From contig QNQO01007629.1 of the NCBI GenBank assembly GCA_003290165.1, positions 62,001-126,000 on the forward strand: a DNA stretch of 64,000 bases, in the 5' to 3' direction. The first letter of the stretch is position 1. The number at the start of each line of letters is the position of its first letter. This document shows, piece by piece, positions 12,263 through 23,700 of this stretch. The notes below the pieces were generated by a model. That model saw only the letters and a list, made by a program, of their open reading frames with translations, ran no database searches and had not been told where the DNA came from. This DNA comes from Berberis thunbergii. Lineage: Eukaryota > Streptophyta > Magnoliopsida > Ranunculales > Berberidaceae. Position numbers and translations under genes: made by a program.

Positions 12263-12788
12263 TTCTATTTCTAATTTGGCAGTTTTGGGTGTGTTTTAGT
12301 AATTTGGCCATAACTTTGGCTACAAGTATCAGAATCGCGCAAACGACCCCAATTCGGAAAGCTCTTTTCACATCGTGGTAAAGGAGCTATGCTCATTGCA
12401 CATATTTTCAAGGCGAAATTACACTGTTTTCCCTTCTGAATCCACAAATTTAGTAGTTTATTTCCCTTTATAGTAATATTTCAATTATTGTTTAAGAAGT
12501 GATTCTGAACCCAATATGGGCCAGATTTATGGCAGTTTATTTCTTTTATTACGTATTTTGTTGTAGCATGATTATTGGAGTTTTGCTAATTTTGGTAAAA
12601 TTCTAATAATCACGAGTTTTAGCTATAAAGCCCGGCTTCTGGACTGATTTAGATATACCTTTGATTTGAGTACTTTGATTAAACATTAGAGTTATTTCTC
12701 TGTGTTTTGGGGTATCATCTTGTGTTATTCCCTGTCAATTATCTGTTGCTATTATCCTGCAAAATAATCGTTATTCTGCTCGGCGTCA
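12260..12788 (+). repeat. Candidate 3' LTR of Gypsy-1
   Basis: After the pol end a purine-rich AAGGATGGCAGGAAATCA precedes TGATTCTATT. The interval ends in CTGCTCGGCGTCA, which resembles the CGCGCTGCATCA ending of the Gypsy-3 LTR, and it holds TATAAAGC near 12624. The partner LTR is outside the window, so neither border can be confirmed here. Confidence 0.45.
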
Positions 12789-12807
12789 GGACTAATTTGA
12801 GTAATCA

Positions 12808-12834
12808 TGATAATAATAATAATAATAATAATAA
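12808..12834. repeat. AAT trinucleotide microsatellite
   Basis: About nine AAT units. They create an artificial asparagine run in the overlapping reading frame. Confidence 0.9.
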
Positions 12835-13021
12835 TATGGGTAGCAATCATGCTCGCCAGTTTCAAAATTGGAGTAATTTTTACAAACACCCAATCTTTAA
12901 TGTTCCGATGGTCTCAATCAAACACCCATTTCAAAATTGGACTAATTTTTACTCCCCCTAATGGACAATTTTATCCGCAAAATTATTTGAATAATCCTGC
13001 TATAGCATCTCAGTTACTTGG

Positions 13022-13990
13022 GATGATGGTGTCAGTGGTGGTGTTGGGATTTATTATACTTTTGCTTATCAAGCAACACCCCGTACTTTGGTTGATCCGT
13101 CAAGGTTTTGTACTAACCTCACTTCTCACTCTACAATGGATGCTACTTCCACCCCTCCAAACAACTTGATGTTATCTGGTGGGAAAGAGGACTTTGGTGC
13201 ATTGGCGATGCTTGAAGATAGTGTTAAGAGGCTCGAGAGTCCCAAAACTTTACTAGGTCCAACTCTAAGCAAAACCCAAATTTATTATGATGCGTCCACA
13301 TTCGTCCATGTTGACTTTGACATGCAAAAACGAGTAGTAGTGAAGTAGAAACCAACGTTGTGGCAGAAAAAGACACTCCGATGATAAAATCAGGTTCTTG
13401 AACAAGGATAGAATTAGACTAGTAAAATTAGGGTTGCATGAGTGTACATTTCTCATCCATTTTTTTCACCTTATATAAAGAGAGCGTTTTACTCCTTCAT
13501 TGACTCTACCTTTGAATGTCGTTGGAAGGAAGAGATCTTGCTTATAATCTTTCATCATCAAGCTATGTCCATTTAGGGTTCTTCACCTGTCCAGGACTAA
13601 TCTACTTTTGGCACTTGGCTCTTTTTAGGACTCAATGCTTAATGACCAAGAGTAGTCTAAATGGGCCTTGGTTTCAATCAACCCAAGGGTTTCACCTGAA
13701 TTACGAGCTGAATTGGGCATGACTTGGATATGGCTTGGGCCTAGTTTGTCCTGGCCCTTTTCATTACATTTGACCTATGCCACGTGTTCGGATGTGATCG
13801 GATGATTATTTGATTTATCATCAGATTCAACTCTCAATTTTTTGATTCAATGGCTCTATGAGTCTTGTGGGTATGTTTCTTTCTCAACTGTTGAGAACCC
13901 CAAGTTCAAAGATTTCCTCAATCAAGTTGGGTTTGTATTTACTAGTGGGTATGTTCCATCTAATTATGCAGAAGAGATTCTATCGAAAAA
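13022..13990 (+). pseudogene. Broken copy of a DUF659-type (hAT-derived) plant gene
   Basis: Two pieces in the right order. At 13022-13282, VDPSRFC and then LMLSGGKEDFGALAMLED, SVKRLESPKT and GPTLSKTQI match the N-terminal half of the conserved single-exon plant genes of the At1g12380/At1g62870 type, which derive from a hAT transposase. At 13824-13990, DSTLNFLIQWLYESCG, VSFSTVENPKFKDFLNQVG and VPSNYAEEIL continue the same protein. About 540 bp of unrelated DNA separates the pieces. About 60-70 residues are missing between NQVGF and VPSNYAEE. The zinc-finger N-terminus and dimerisation C-terminus are absent. Identity rests on remembered family sequence. The function of the intact genes is not known to me. 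Confidence 0.68.
13283..13823. other. Unidentified ~540-bp insertion splitting the DUF659 pseudogene
   Basis: It separates LSKTQI from DSTLNF, which are adjacent in the family. I see no clear terminal repeats or target duplication. It includes TTATATAAAG near 13471 and no convincing ORF. Confidence 0.45.
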
Positions 13991-14033
13991 TTACTCAAAT
14001 GGTTTATTACCTGTTGTGGAGAAGAAGATGGTG

Positions 14034-15584
14034 TTTTTTTTTTTTTTTTTTTAATCTTAGTCATTGATGTTGCCTTGAAATGTTCATTTTTCTGGATTTG
14101 AATAGGGGAAGGATGGAAATGAAGCAAAATAAGGGTTTTAAATAGTGTCACCTGCCTGGGATGGAAGAAAAAAAAATTTGGTCATTGCCCACCCATCACG
14201 CGAGCAACACTTGATGGTGTTACGGCTTCCATGACTTTGGTGACCATTCTCTAATTTAATTTAAAAGGTGATGGGAGTCTAATTTCGTATTATAAAAAGG
14301 GACTAAAGTCAAAATACCCCTGAACTCTGTGGTATTTTTTTTTAATAGCAAACATGGTTTTAAAGGGTCCTTAAACCTTAACACTATAGTAGTTTGTGTA
14401 AACAGGAAATACACATCAAAAGACTATTTGATTGCCCCAAATACTCATATAAGTACAATATTCATCAACTATAGAGAAGGAGTTGACAAAACTAATATAT
14501 CATATCGAAAATTTTGCATTTAAAGTCGGAAAAATAATCATGCATCAAAAAGTTTATAATATCACCAATAAATATTCTTTATCGGGTAATAGACTAGTTT
14601 TGTTTTCAGGCTACCAAAACTTGGTTAGGTATGCCAACAATTGTAAAATCCAAATCTGAAAAGTAAAGTTAAGGGCATCGAGCCATACATTCGGGTATAC
14701 ATAGCAACTCTCTTTATATATTTCTGTGGTTAGTAAATAAAGAGTTGTTTTAACTTCATCATTTGATTGATTGCCATCCCAATATGGTATGATATGTTAT
14801 CTCATGTTGATGTTTTTGTGTAATACAACTGTTCAACAACCATGTCATGTTTTAAAGCGTATTTCGAGGATATTTTGTCGAATCCAACTAACACTTTAAG
14901 ATGCAGTATTTTTGACATTATTAAGCTCACAAAAAACAATGAAAAACGTAGACATATTTTAAGTACATATTGAATCAAGTTGAAACTTTAATGCGTTATA
15001 TTTATCCACATAATTCCTCAAAATTCCAGCTCAAGCTGTTTAGCAAAATGACAATGAGTCTATCGGGCTTTGTTTTTGCAACACTTTTAAAAGGATTTGT
15101 TGACGATGTAATGAAAATCAAAGTTTTAGTAAAATACAACAAAAAAGGGCTCAACTCAAAGAGTATTGAAATATAATAATAAAATTCAAATAAACAATGA
15201 CTATATAGATATTTTGATAAATGGTCTATTCGGTGTTCAAGGACTGCCCTTTGAGCAGTCTGGGATGACCATTGGTTTTGTTGTATAAAGCTGGCAATTC
15301 CGCATCAAAAAGGTATCTAAGAGCTACAAAATGAGGCTCGACAGACAGTTTTTGCAAAGTGTTCATGTGCAAAGGTTGATCTTGAAGTGCATATAAAAAC
15401 AACAGACTTGGCAATCAAGATTTTGCAAACAGTGTGACGTGGCACAATCTAAGACGATGATGTATTCCTTGAGATTCATGTTAACAATCTCAGATCGTCA
15501 CGCGCCACCCTAGTTGCAAAATCACATATCCTATTTTATCTAGAAAATTGCTTTCAGCCCCTGAAAGTCAATAATAAATAAATA
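14034..15584. other. AT-rich non-coding DNA with a solitary inverted-repeat end
   Basis: It begins with a T run (about 14034-14052) and holds no supported ORF. The 32 bp at 14679-14710 (CGAGCCATACA, then CGGGTATACATAGCAACTC) closely resemble the right terminus of the inverted-repeat element ending at 21407. This looks like the end of a second copy whose left end I could not find. Confidence 0.5.
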
Positions 15585-15769
15585 GAGTTGCTACTTGTAC
15601 CCGACTATATGTTTTGATTTTGTTGCACCAACCTAAAAAATGTAACACCAACTTAATTTTTTTAATAAATGGAAACTAATTGGTGAGGAATTTTATCGTT
15701 TAGGAGCATCAATAAATAAATTATAAGAAATGTAAGTGATTGCAACTATTAAAAAAATACATTCATACC

Positions 15770-16110
15770 TAATGATACACAAAAACGGTCACATACCTGA
15801 GCCATACACATGTCATGACGATCTCAAGGAATTATGGCCCAGGCGGTACCAAGCCTGCCTAATTCGGTCCACCACACAAACCCGAACTCTTACAGCATGC
15901 TAGGCCCATACGTCTCACAGCTATCCACAATACCCATAAGTCCTACTAAGGCAAGTATTTCAAGGATCGGCTTCGAACAGACAATTATAGCAGCTCTTTG
16001 TTTTCAACTAAAAAGCAAATACCATAGTACATTCTACACAAGAAGACTTCCTTCTACGGATTGCTCTTGGATTGAGAACTATCTTTCACATATCTAGAAG
16101 CACGATACTA
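15770..16110 (+). repeat. Tat-1 left LTR remnant
   Basis: Aligned with 20352 onward up to about 16110, where similarity is lost and antisense-ORF sequence begins nearby. The LTR's 3' part, the primer site, gag and pol were removed by one or more deletions. The opening TG appears as TA. Confidence 0.65.
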
Positions 16111-17184
16111 CATGAAACTTATCATGTGCCACAACGGTCACTATCAGATAGCGCACCAATGGGACGATCAGATTCCACAACCTCAGGCGAATCTTCACAG
16201 GAACTTTCTATTGGAACAGTTCTGCACGAATCAACACCGGCAAAAGTCATCATTGCAAACTGCATCAGCCACTCATTCAAAGCTTCGGCCTATGCATTAC
16301 TAAGATTTGAACTGTATTTAACCCATGCAAACCGCAGGTAATCTTTCTCCCAGCCGGATACATCAATCTTCGCCCTGATGGGTCGGTCAAACTCGCGCTC
16401 TTCTCTCACTAGAGCGAGTCGTGCTGAAGGCAACCCAATTCTGACATGGGACCTCTTCGACCTCAACAAAGAGGCAAGCATCTTAGACAGCTCCTCGACG
16501 TTAGACAGAACATGAGCTTTGGCCCCCAACAACTTTCCTCTTCCTAGATGGGGCCCCATCTTCAAGCTTAACTCATGATGTTCGGTACATAGGGACCATG
16601 TGCCAGTTGTCCCACAGCCCACTACAGATGAAGTTAGGAATGCTTATAACATCCACCACGTTCCTCATTGACAAGCCAAGGAACGTCTCTATAGTATTTT
16701 GCTCCTCTAGGGTAAGGGGAGTGGTGCGAAACCATCCTGCGAAGAATCACCAACAACGATTAGCCAACCTGCAATCAAGCTTAGCAGAGTCAAAATAAAA
16801 AGTTACACTTACTAAGTGGCCTGAACACTCGTTCGAGCGAATGACCCTTGAACCATAAGTACTTTGAATTCGCAGGGGCCAAGAAGTAATACTTTTAAGT
16901 TGTCTGGAAAATTTGTGAAGCAGGTCGGCGACATCATCTTATAGACTGCATTACCCTTCAATCGATGAGAAGTCAGCAATTGCATTACCCGCGGAGTCAC
17001 GCGGACACCAGCCTCCTTTGCACTGTTTAAAATTAGGAGCATAATCTTATATCCATTAGGCCCCAATTGGGCCGGAGGAATCCCAAGGAGGTCCAAGAAT
17101 TCCAAAATCACGTTCAAAACAAAAAAACACACTCCAGTTTGAAGAATCCCACAATGCAAGCAGATAAACCCCACCGGTGGCGAC

Positions 17185-19042
17185 TGATGCAGATTTAACT
17201 AACCTAAATAAATAGGTTAATTTAACCTAATTTTAATAACTGCAAGTGCACAGTGTCTAACTGGTAGACAAGGGAAAGTACAGGTCGATCCCACAAGGAC
17301 TGTGGTTGCAATTAAATTTCAGGGTTTATTTAAACTAATTTAAATTGAGGTTACAACAATTAAAATATCTAAACTAAAAATCAAATTAAAAACAAAATAA
17401 AGAGTTTTAAAGAATATGAGAAATGAAACCAAGGCATTGAATCCACCACAGATTCTTTGAGATTTGTGTAAGCAAAAATATTGTTTTCAAAATTTAACAT
17501 GACTAACCTAAAGATTAATCTAAGTTCACAATTGATTTCAGCATAGGTATAAACCCCTAGCATTGCGTGTCTTCTTACGGCACACACAATCACAAGTTTA
17601 TTTTAACTAATCTTAAACCCCTAGAATTGCGTGTCTTCTAACGGCACACACAATCACAGATTCAGATTAATTGATTAAATCAGGCTTTTGAATTTCAAAG
17701 GGTACTTCTAATATGTTTAACGTTCAAGCATAAAGAAAATAATAAATTTAAATACACAAACTCTAGGAAATCCTGTGGTTTCATCGTAGCCTTGGCGAAG
17801 GGTTTAGCTATCCATGGTAGTGGTAGTCATCTCCTCGTGATGTGGTACGCCGCAAATCATCTCTGCACGAACACGAATCCCGAGAAAAAGGACTACACAA
17901 GCTCTGTGGTGGTATAGAGCAGAACCAGGGGTGCCAAAGTGTAAAAACAGAATTTTGAATCTTTCCCACCAGAAATCGCGCGGCTCCCCTGCACCTTCGT
18001 CTCCAGCGCGACAGTGGCTCTCGCGGTGATTTTCTTCACTCCTCGCGGCCTTCCTCGTCCTCAAATCGTCTCCAGAACCTGCAAAAGAGAGAGAGAGGGT
18101 GAGGAAACAGTTATAAAACAGTAAAAACAAGAAGGAGGGCGAGGAACAGGGCTCCTTGTTTCTGGGTTGCGAACGTTGTCTCGCGAGGAGGTGGTGGTGA
18201 TGCTTGGTCGGGTCGTGACGGTGGTCGTGAGAGAGGGAGTCAAGAAGAAGCTCGAGACGAAGAGAGGTCGAGAAAAGAGGGGAACAGGCTCTGTTGCGAG
18301 GCGAAACAGAGTCGCGGTGCGGCTCTGTCACGGCGATACCTAGTCTGGTGGCGAGGTTGGAGCAGAGAGAGAAGTGTAGGAGTGAGAGACTGTGGATAAG
18401 AGAGGAAAACAGGAAGGAGGCCGAGAGAGGGGAGAAACAGGGGTGATTCTCTGTTTCACCTCTGTTCTGTTTCGCGGCTGTGGTGACGGTGGTTGCTCGA
18501 AGGTGGATAGCGGCGGTGAGGATGACGGAACAGAGAGAGGGAAGGTAGATGGTGGCGGCTGTGGGTGTGCGAAACAGGGTGTGAGGAGATGGTAGTGGTG
18601 GTAGAGGGCGAGGAGGAGGTGGTGATGGCGGGATTATCGCGCTGCCGGCTCTCCTATCGAGCGAGGATTGCCGGCAGGGTGGTGTGGTGGTTGAAAAAGA
18701 GATGAGAGCAGAGGGGCTGTGGAAGAGGAGAGAATAAGAGATGAGCTTCTTTCTCTAAGATGGGGAAGCTAAATAGGGTTCTCATATTATATTGGGCTTG
18801 GGTTTTTAGGTTAGCATGTTTTAGGCTTGGGCTTAGGTTTAGATATGTGTCTCTTTGCTTTTTACCACCACTAGAATCGACCAATTGTCAGTCCTTAAGT
18901 TGTCGCCTTAATATCATTTCATCGTTAACGCTCAAATTCCTACCAAAACATGAAAACGAAATAATTATTATAAATTATAATAATCGAAACACTAACATAT
19001 ATAAATTAAGGGATATATTATGTAATAATTATGTGAATATCA
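17185..19042 (-). repeat. LARD-2 left LTR, full length
   Basis: Alignable with both LARD-1 LTRs end to end but clearly diverged, including two copies of a CTTCTWACGGCACACACAATC segment (17570-17660) and the same G-rich block near 18180-18620. This is an older or separate subfamily from LARD-1. Confidence 0.85.
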
Positions 19043-19671
19043 AATACCCCCAAACCTATATTTTGCTAGTCCTCGAGCAAAACAATAAAATAAAATCTAA
19101 CTCACTTTCGCAGGAATCGTCGGTTGCACTTACCTTAAATGTGCAACAAGGCTTTAAACCCCTAGATTACCTCTAGTAGACGAGTTATAGTCTCGTGAGG
19201 GTTTCCAGAAATGTTACCCACAAACATTATGACTCATAAATTTCCAAAACATGGTTACTCAGTCTATTATCCTCAGAGTAAGAATTTAATTGCCAAAAAA
19301 ATTTGAAAATAGCTAACAGTCTCACAATAACATATCAAAGAGTCTCACAACAATTCAATAACACCCAAAGGTTAACTAAATTTCATCAATCATTCCCAAC
19401 TCGAAGTATGTGTGTGCATGACCTTATTAACATAACTTTTTATTTCAGAGTAAAACAATTACTAAATCTCTTTTAGAAAGTTTGTTTTGACTTCAAACCT
19501 CTCATGTCACTCACAATAAAACACTCAGAGATTTGTTATTTCACTCAGTTTATATGTGAGGAAAGAGTAAATAATGGAAAACAATCATCTCACATATAGT
19601 AATATGAAGAACGGACTTTTCAAGAATGGAATGAGTATGATCTCATGGACAGGAATATCAATTAAGAACTT

Positions 19672-19952
19672 GAAGCTAAATAGGGTTCTCATATTATATT
19701 GGGCTTGGGTTTTTAGGTTAGCATGTTTTAGGCTTGGGCTCAGGTTTAGATATGTGTCTCTTTGCTTTTTACCACCACTAGAATCGACCAATTGTCAGTC
19801 CTTAATAAGTTGTCGCCTTAATATCATTTCATCGTTAACGCTCAAATTCCTGCCAAAACATGAAAACGAAATAATTATTATAAATTATAATAATCGAAGC
19901 ACTAACATATATAAATTAAGGGATATATTATGTAATAATTATGTGAATATCA
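19672..19952 (-). repeat. LARD-2 right LTR, truncated
   Basis: Matches 18768-19042 almost base for base (GCTAAATAGGGTTCTCATAT onward) to the terminal CA, followed by GCGAC. The first part of the LTR and most of the interior are deleted at a junction near 19664-19672. Confidence 0.85.
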
Positions 19953-20351
19953 GCGACATTGGCGTCTGGTCACCCTCCAGGACATACAACGGCAAGCCCT
20001 CGGGGACTCCAAACTTTACACGGATTTCTGCAAGGTCGACCTCAGAAAGCAACATGTTTTCAAAAAACTTCAGGCCCGTAGCCAAGGTTGTGTCATCAAG
20101 AAGGTGTTGTTGAGTCATGAAGAAGAGAAACAATTTTTTCTGAATCAAAAGATAAACATAGCAGTATCTTCAAAAGCAAAGAAAATAGGGATGAGGTTCC
20201 CGCCTCTTTTCCGCTGAACCGATGCACGTTCAATTAATGTAACGTGCAGCTCAAGCAACGATTCAGACTCAATCATCATGAGCAGCGTATCTTTTCAAGA
20301 GATGACTTAGTGAACCGATGTGACGACCCACTAACTCGGGGAGGGAGTAGC

Positions 20352-21027
20352 TGATGATACACAAAAATGATCACGTCCCTGATCCATACACGTTTCATGA
20401 TGATCTTTAGGAATTACTGGCCCCAGTATTAGTCCAACAATGATCTGGCCTAGGTGGTACCAAGCCCACCTAATTCAGTCCACCAGACATACCCGCACTC
20501 TTACAACATGCTAGGCCCATACGTATCACCTATCTTCAATACCCATAATTCATATTAAGGCAAGTATCTCAAGGATCAGCTTCAGACACATAATTACAAC
20601 ATCTATTTGCTTCGAACTAGGAAGCAAATGCCAGAGTACATTCCACACAGGGAAACTTCCCTTTACAGATTGCTCTTGGATTGGGAAGTACTCTCACGTA
20701 TCTAAGAGCACAAGACTAACAGGGAACTTTCCTCCTACAACAAGACTCATAATTAGATAAGGATCTCCACGAAGATCTCCTTGTTAAACTACGCCTTCGA
20801 TAGCCTGGTAGAACCAGAACTCCTGCACTATAAATAAGACATGAGGTTGGTAAGCTAAGGTACGCTACAAATTCCATGTTTACAACATTACACCTTCCTC
20901 AGATCCCTGTCTGATTTTAGCATTGAAGTTCCATCGGCCACCACAACGGTGGACCATGGCTCACGTGCGTTACTTGTGCAGATCAGCGGGACTAGGTCTA
21001 AGCAGGGAATGGAAAACAACTACATCA
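20352..21027 (+). repeat. Tat-1 right LTR with preceding purine tract
   Basis: TGATGATACACAAAAATG... to ...TACATCA, 676 bp. CGGGGAGGGAGTAGC just before it (20337-20351) is the polypurine tract and parallels Tat-2 at 28179. The LTR includes a short TATAAATA near 20830. Confidence 0.75.
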
Positions 21028-21407
21028 GTACCCAAGAATTCTACATCCAAAAATTTATAATAAGAATCGTCCATACAAAGTCCTAAATCAACAACCTACC
21101 ATAGTGTTTGCTATTTATTGTAGAATTTGCACAATGGTTAGTGTATTTTTTATGTTTGCACACAAATTTGAAAGTTAAGAATTCGTATCTGAAGTTTAGT
21201 ATTATCGATAAGTTTTTTTTTTCGTCAATAGCAAATTAATGCTCACAAACGAGAAAATGTAACCACCAAATGTTTTTATTGATTAAGAAAATGTAAGTCA
21301 GTGTTACATATTTTAAGTTGGTGCATCAAAGTCGAAATCTCCCAAAATGTCGGTGCAACAAAGAATTGGTGCAACCGAGCCAAATAGTCGGGTACACGTA
21401 ACAACTC

Positions 21408-21783
21408 CCAAAATAAAATAAAATAAATTTGTAAATTGCAAGTTTTGTGAAGAGGTGTGGATACATTGAGCAGCCAATCTCACTGCAATTTCAAATGTGA
21501 ATGCCATTGCACTGGGGTTTACTTTGAAGCAAGAGAGAAAAAAAAAGTATAGGGCAACTGGGTTCAGTGGTTGCAAGGTTTAAAGAAAATGGCATCCTTG
21601 AAAGCTACACTTTTGTTGAGTTTGGGAGAAGTTGTTATTAATATGTCCAAGATTATCAAAGATGGGACATGTTAAGGGCTCTTCTTTGGGTTCCATTTCA
21701 TGTCAATTTTTTGCGACATGCTTGAGTATTGTTGATAGCAAATGTAGAAATTTAGATTTGAACTCATTAAAGATAGTCCCTTT
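21408..21783. other. Short spacer between inverted-repeat element and Tat-2
   Basis: No supported gene. Its last bases CCTTT are the left target duplication of Tat-2. An antisense ORF overlapping 21313-21576 shows no family features. Confidence 0.5.
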
Positions 21784-22340
21784 TGATGATACGATCATCA
21801 CGACCATACACATGGCAGAAAACATCCATCACGAGGATATGGCGTTCCATTTATTAGGCCAACTCATAAAACTTAAGAAGAATAAAGCCAACCACAGAGG
21901 CCCAGACAAGGCCCACTATAAGAACATATAATCAAAGCCTGAATCCAGGCCCGAACGAATCAAAGCCAAATCCAAGCCCAACACAAGTTTTCTCATAAAA
22001 AATAAGAACATTGCACCAAAAAGAGTCGTGGAGGGAGTTATGCCTCCATGAACGTATTTCCATCAAAGAGGAGACTGTTACAATAAACATCTCCTTCCGT
22101 TGTGCCTCACATGCTGCTTAAGTCAAACATAGAATTAACCGCGGCCATTATAAAAGGTAAACGGAACATTCGACACATGTATGAAACTTTAACAGAGTTT
22201 TGTCCAGATTTACTTCCTTCTTCAAACAGAGTTGCTTACTTAAGCATCGGAGTGCCTTCGGCCACCAAAAAGGTTGTCTTCTACAATCAAACATCTATTT
22301 TGCAGTCAAACTCACAGAATGACGATTTTTTGACGCATCA
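21784..22340 (+). repeat. Tat-2 left LTR
   Basis: Starts TGATGATACGATCATCACG and ends TGACGCATCA. It aligns with 28194-28697 (CATCCATCACGAGGATATGG; CATCGGAGTGCCTTCGG). Confidence 0.88.
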
Positions 22341-22341
22341 G

Positions 22342-22358
22342 TTTGGTGTCGTTCGTGG
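22342..22358 (+). other. Tat-2 primer-binding-site candidate
   Basis: TTTGGTGTCGTTCGTGG starts one base after the LTR. It resembles the TTTGGCGCCGTCTGTGG leader common in Tat-type plant elements. The primer tRNA is not assigned. Confidence 0.5.
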
Positions 22359-22504
22359 AAAATGACGAGTTTCCTTTCTAAAATAAGATCCATAGTGACG
22401 AAGTTTATTACAATTGAATAGACGATCAACAAGCTGCAAGAGCAAATGACACCCTCTAGATCTCCAACACAGTGACGATAACAACAACTAAAATCATCAG
22501 ATCA

Positions 22505-23700
22505 ATGGCACCAGAAGCCAAGACAACCCAGACATCCGGTGACACTGCCACAGATCCTTGGGTAGACCTGCTTATGGCCCAAATGAACCACATGACAAAG
22601 ATATATACTAGAGAAGATCAACCAAGAGCGCATTTAGCCAGCTGATCCTGTTCAAGTACCGCCCCAACAAAACTCCACCAACCGAACTCAAGGGAGTGAG
22701 AAGTCTCATCATAATCGGAGTCACTGATCCCAACATATTGTATGAATTTGCCAACCGCCATTCTCCCATGCCCTTATTATGAAGCCTACCATGCCGAAAA
22801 AGTTCACTCTGCCATAATTTGAGGTATACGACGGGACCACCTATCCAACGGATCACTTGAGGCACGTCCACCACATGATGGCATTAAAAGAGACCACGAA
22901 GTCGATCCTGTGCAGAACATTTCCGACTAGCCTTACCTCCACAGCAATGAATTGGTTCAACAGTCTACCACTGAGGTCAATAGACTCCTTCCAGGCATTA
23001 GCCACCGCATTTATCACGAGATTCATCAGAAGTCAATGAATGAGGAAAAGGCCACACTACCTTCTGCATATCAAACAAAAACCCGAAGAGACAATATGGG
23101 AATATGTCACTCGTTTCACCAATGAATTGACAATGATCGATGGATGTAGCGACAACACAGCCGCTGCAACTTTCACCGCCGGGTTGAAGAAATGCCTCTT
23201 CTTTGTCGCTCTAAACTTAAAACCTCCTAAAAGCATGGCAGTCGTACTGAAAACTGTCCAAAAATACATTTCTCTTGAAAATATGAAAGCGATCAGGAGG
23301 AAAAATGTACAGGAAAGCTAAAATCATTCAAAGAAATGGGAAATGAGAGAGGAGAGAAGGCGAAACAATGGACCACGGAAAGATAGCGGTTAATCAAATA
23401 AACATCGGAATGGCAGAATAACCAAGTCCAACCAGTGGGAATCCAAGAAGTCACAATCGGCATGAGCGTAGTGAAAAAATAAAACAAACCATACACGACC
23501 TTAAAAACAAGTCGGACCAACATCCTAAAGTACATGGTGAATTGGGAGAACGTCAACTGGCCACCCAGAATGAGAGAATACCCAAAAGGAAGAGACAAAA
23601 ATAGGTATTGTTCCTTCCACAAGGATCACATGCATGTTACCGAAGACTGCTACAAGCTGAAAGAAGAAATCGAGCATTGGATCCAAAGAGGATGACTCGA
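22505..23700 (+). pseudogene. Tat-2 gag, broken
   Basis: Capsid protein with an ATG at 22505 (MAPEAKT...). After a frameshift near 22780 the Retrotrans_gag (PF03732) core runs from about 22827 to 23320: YDGT, AMNWFNSLP, SFQALATAFITRF and IKQKPEETIWEYVTRF appear in canonical order, interrupted by a TGA at about 23038. A tail at about 23600-23695 has the C-x-FH...H-x-TEDC-x-KLKEE-IE pattern typical of Tat-type gag nucleocapsid regions. Further stops occur between. Similarity then fades, and a few hundred bases of degraded protease-like sequence end before the tandem array. Confidence 0.8.

Larger units (their letters stand above)
1..12788 (+). mobile_element. Gypsy-1: decayed Ty3/gypsy retrotransposon, 5' end outside window
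   Basis: Gag zinc knuckle, aspartic protease, RT, RNase H, integrase and a GPY/F-like tail occur in Ty3/gypsy order on the + strand, at 1-852 and 9272-12262. The 8.4-kb gap between these blocks is a later insertion flanked by TTAGG duplications. The 5' LTR lies left of the window; a plausible 3' LTR follows the pol end. Stops and frameshifts are spread throughout, so the copy is dead. Protease and linker motifs resemble Gypsy-3 (55444-60233), so the two look like members of related families. The exact lineage (a chromovirus branch such as CRM or Galadriel is possible) is not resolved. Confidence 0.9.
17185..19952 (-). mobile_element. LARD-2: second LARD copy with large internal deletion
   Basis: Same family as LARD-1: it starts TGATGCAG, the LTR ends in CA, and AATACCCCCAAACC follows. 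The 5-bp TSD GCGAC is at 17180-17184 and 19953-19957. The left LTR is full length (1858 bp). Only about 630 bp of interior remain, then the right LTR resumes near 19672 and lacks its first ~1.6 kb, primer site included. The element therefore cannot prime reverse transcription. Confidence 0.88.
16290..20113 (-). pseudogene. Tat-1 antisense ORF (Transposase_28-like), split by LARD-2
   Basis: A protein on the strand opposite to the element's transcription, between the expected pol position and the 3' LTR. The N-terminal part is at 19953-20113 (KFGVPEGLPLYVLEGDQTP); after a 2.8-kb interruption it continues at 16812-17184 (LLGIPPAQLGPNGYKIM) and 16290-16622. The GVP...GIPPAQLGPNG pattern is that of the Pfam family called putative gypsy-type transposon (Transposase_28, PF04195), and the order matches the Tat-2 antisense ORF. 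Extra antisense ORFs near the 3' LTR are reported for Tat/Grande elements; their role is unknown. Stops and frameshifts make this copy inactive. Confidence 0.65.
15770..21027 (+). mobile_element. Tat-1: internally deleted Tat-type Ty3/gypsy element
   Basis: The right LTR (20352-21027) and a left LTR remnant (from 15770) align over several hundred bases (ATACACAAAAA, GGTACCAAGCC, ATGCTAGGCCCATACGT, TTGCTCTTGGATTG). Flanks ATACC (15765-15769) and GTACC (21028-21032) are a one-mismatch TSD. A purine tract precedes the right LTR, so the element runs +. Between the LTRs only an antisense ORF survives; gag and pol are gone. LARD-2 is inserted in that ORF. Confidence 0.75.
15585..21407. mobile_element. 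Small inverted-repeat DNA element (MITE-like) split by Tat-1
   Basis: 24-bp termini at 15585-15608 (GAGTTGCTACTTGTACCCG...) and 21384-21407 (reverse complement GAGTTGTTACGTGTACCCG...) match at 22 of 24 bases, and GTTGCACCAA recurs inside both ends. Without Tat-1 the element would be about 560 bp. No coding capacity of its own. The target duplication is obscured by AAATA-rich flanks, so the superfamily is unknown. Confidence 0.6.

Noticed and set aside
12707..12961. ORF with an asparagine run
   Set aside because: The run is the AAT microsatellite. The frame crosses the end of the presumed Gypsy-1 LTR and shows no family match, though sequence from about 13022 belongs to the DUF659 pseudogene.
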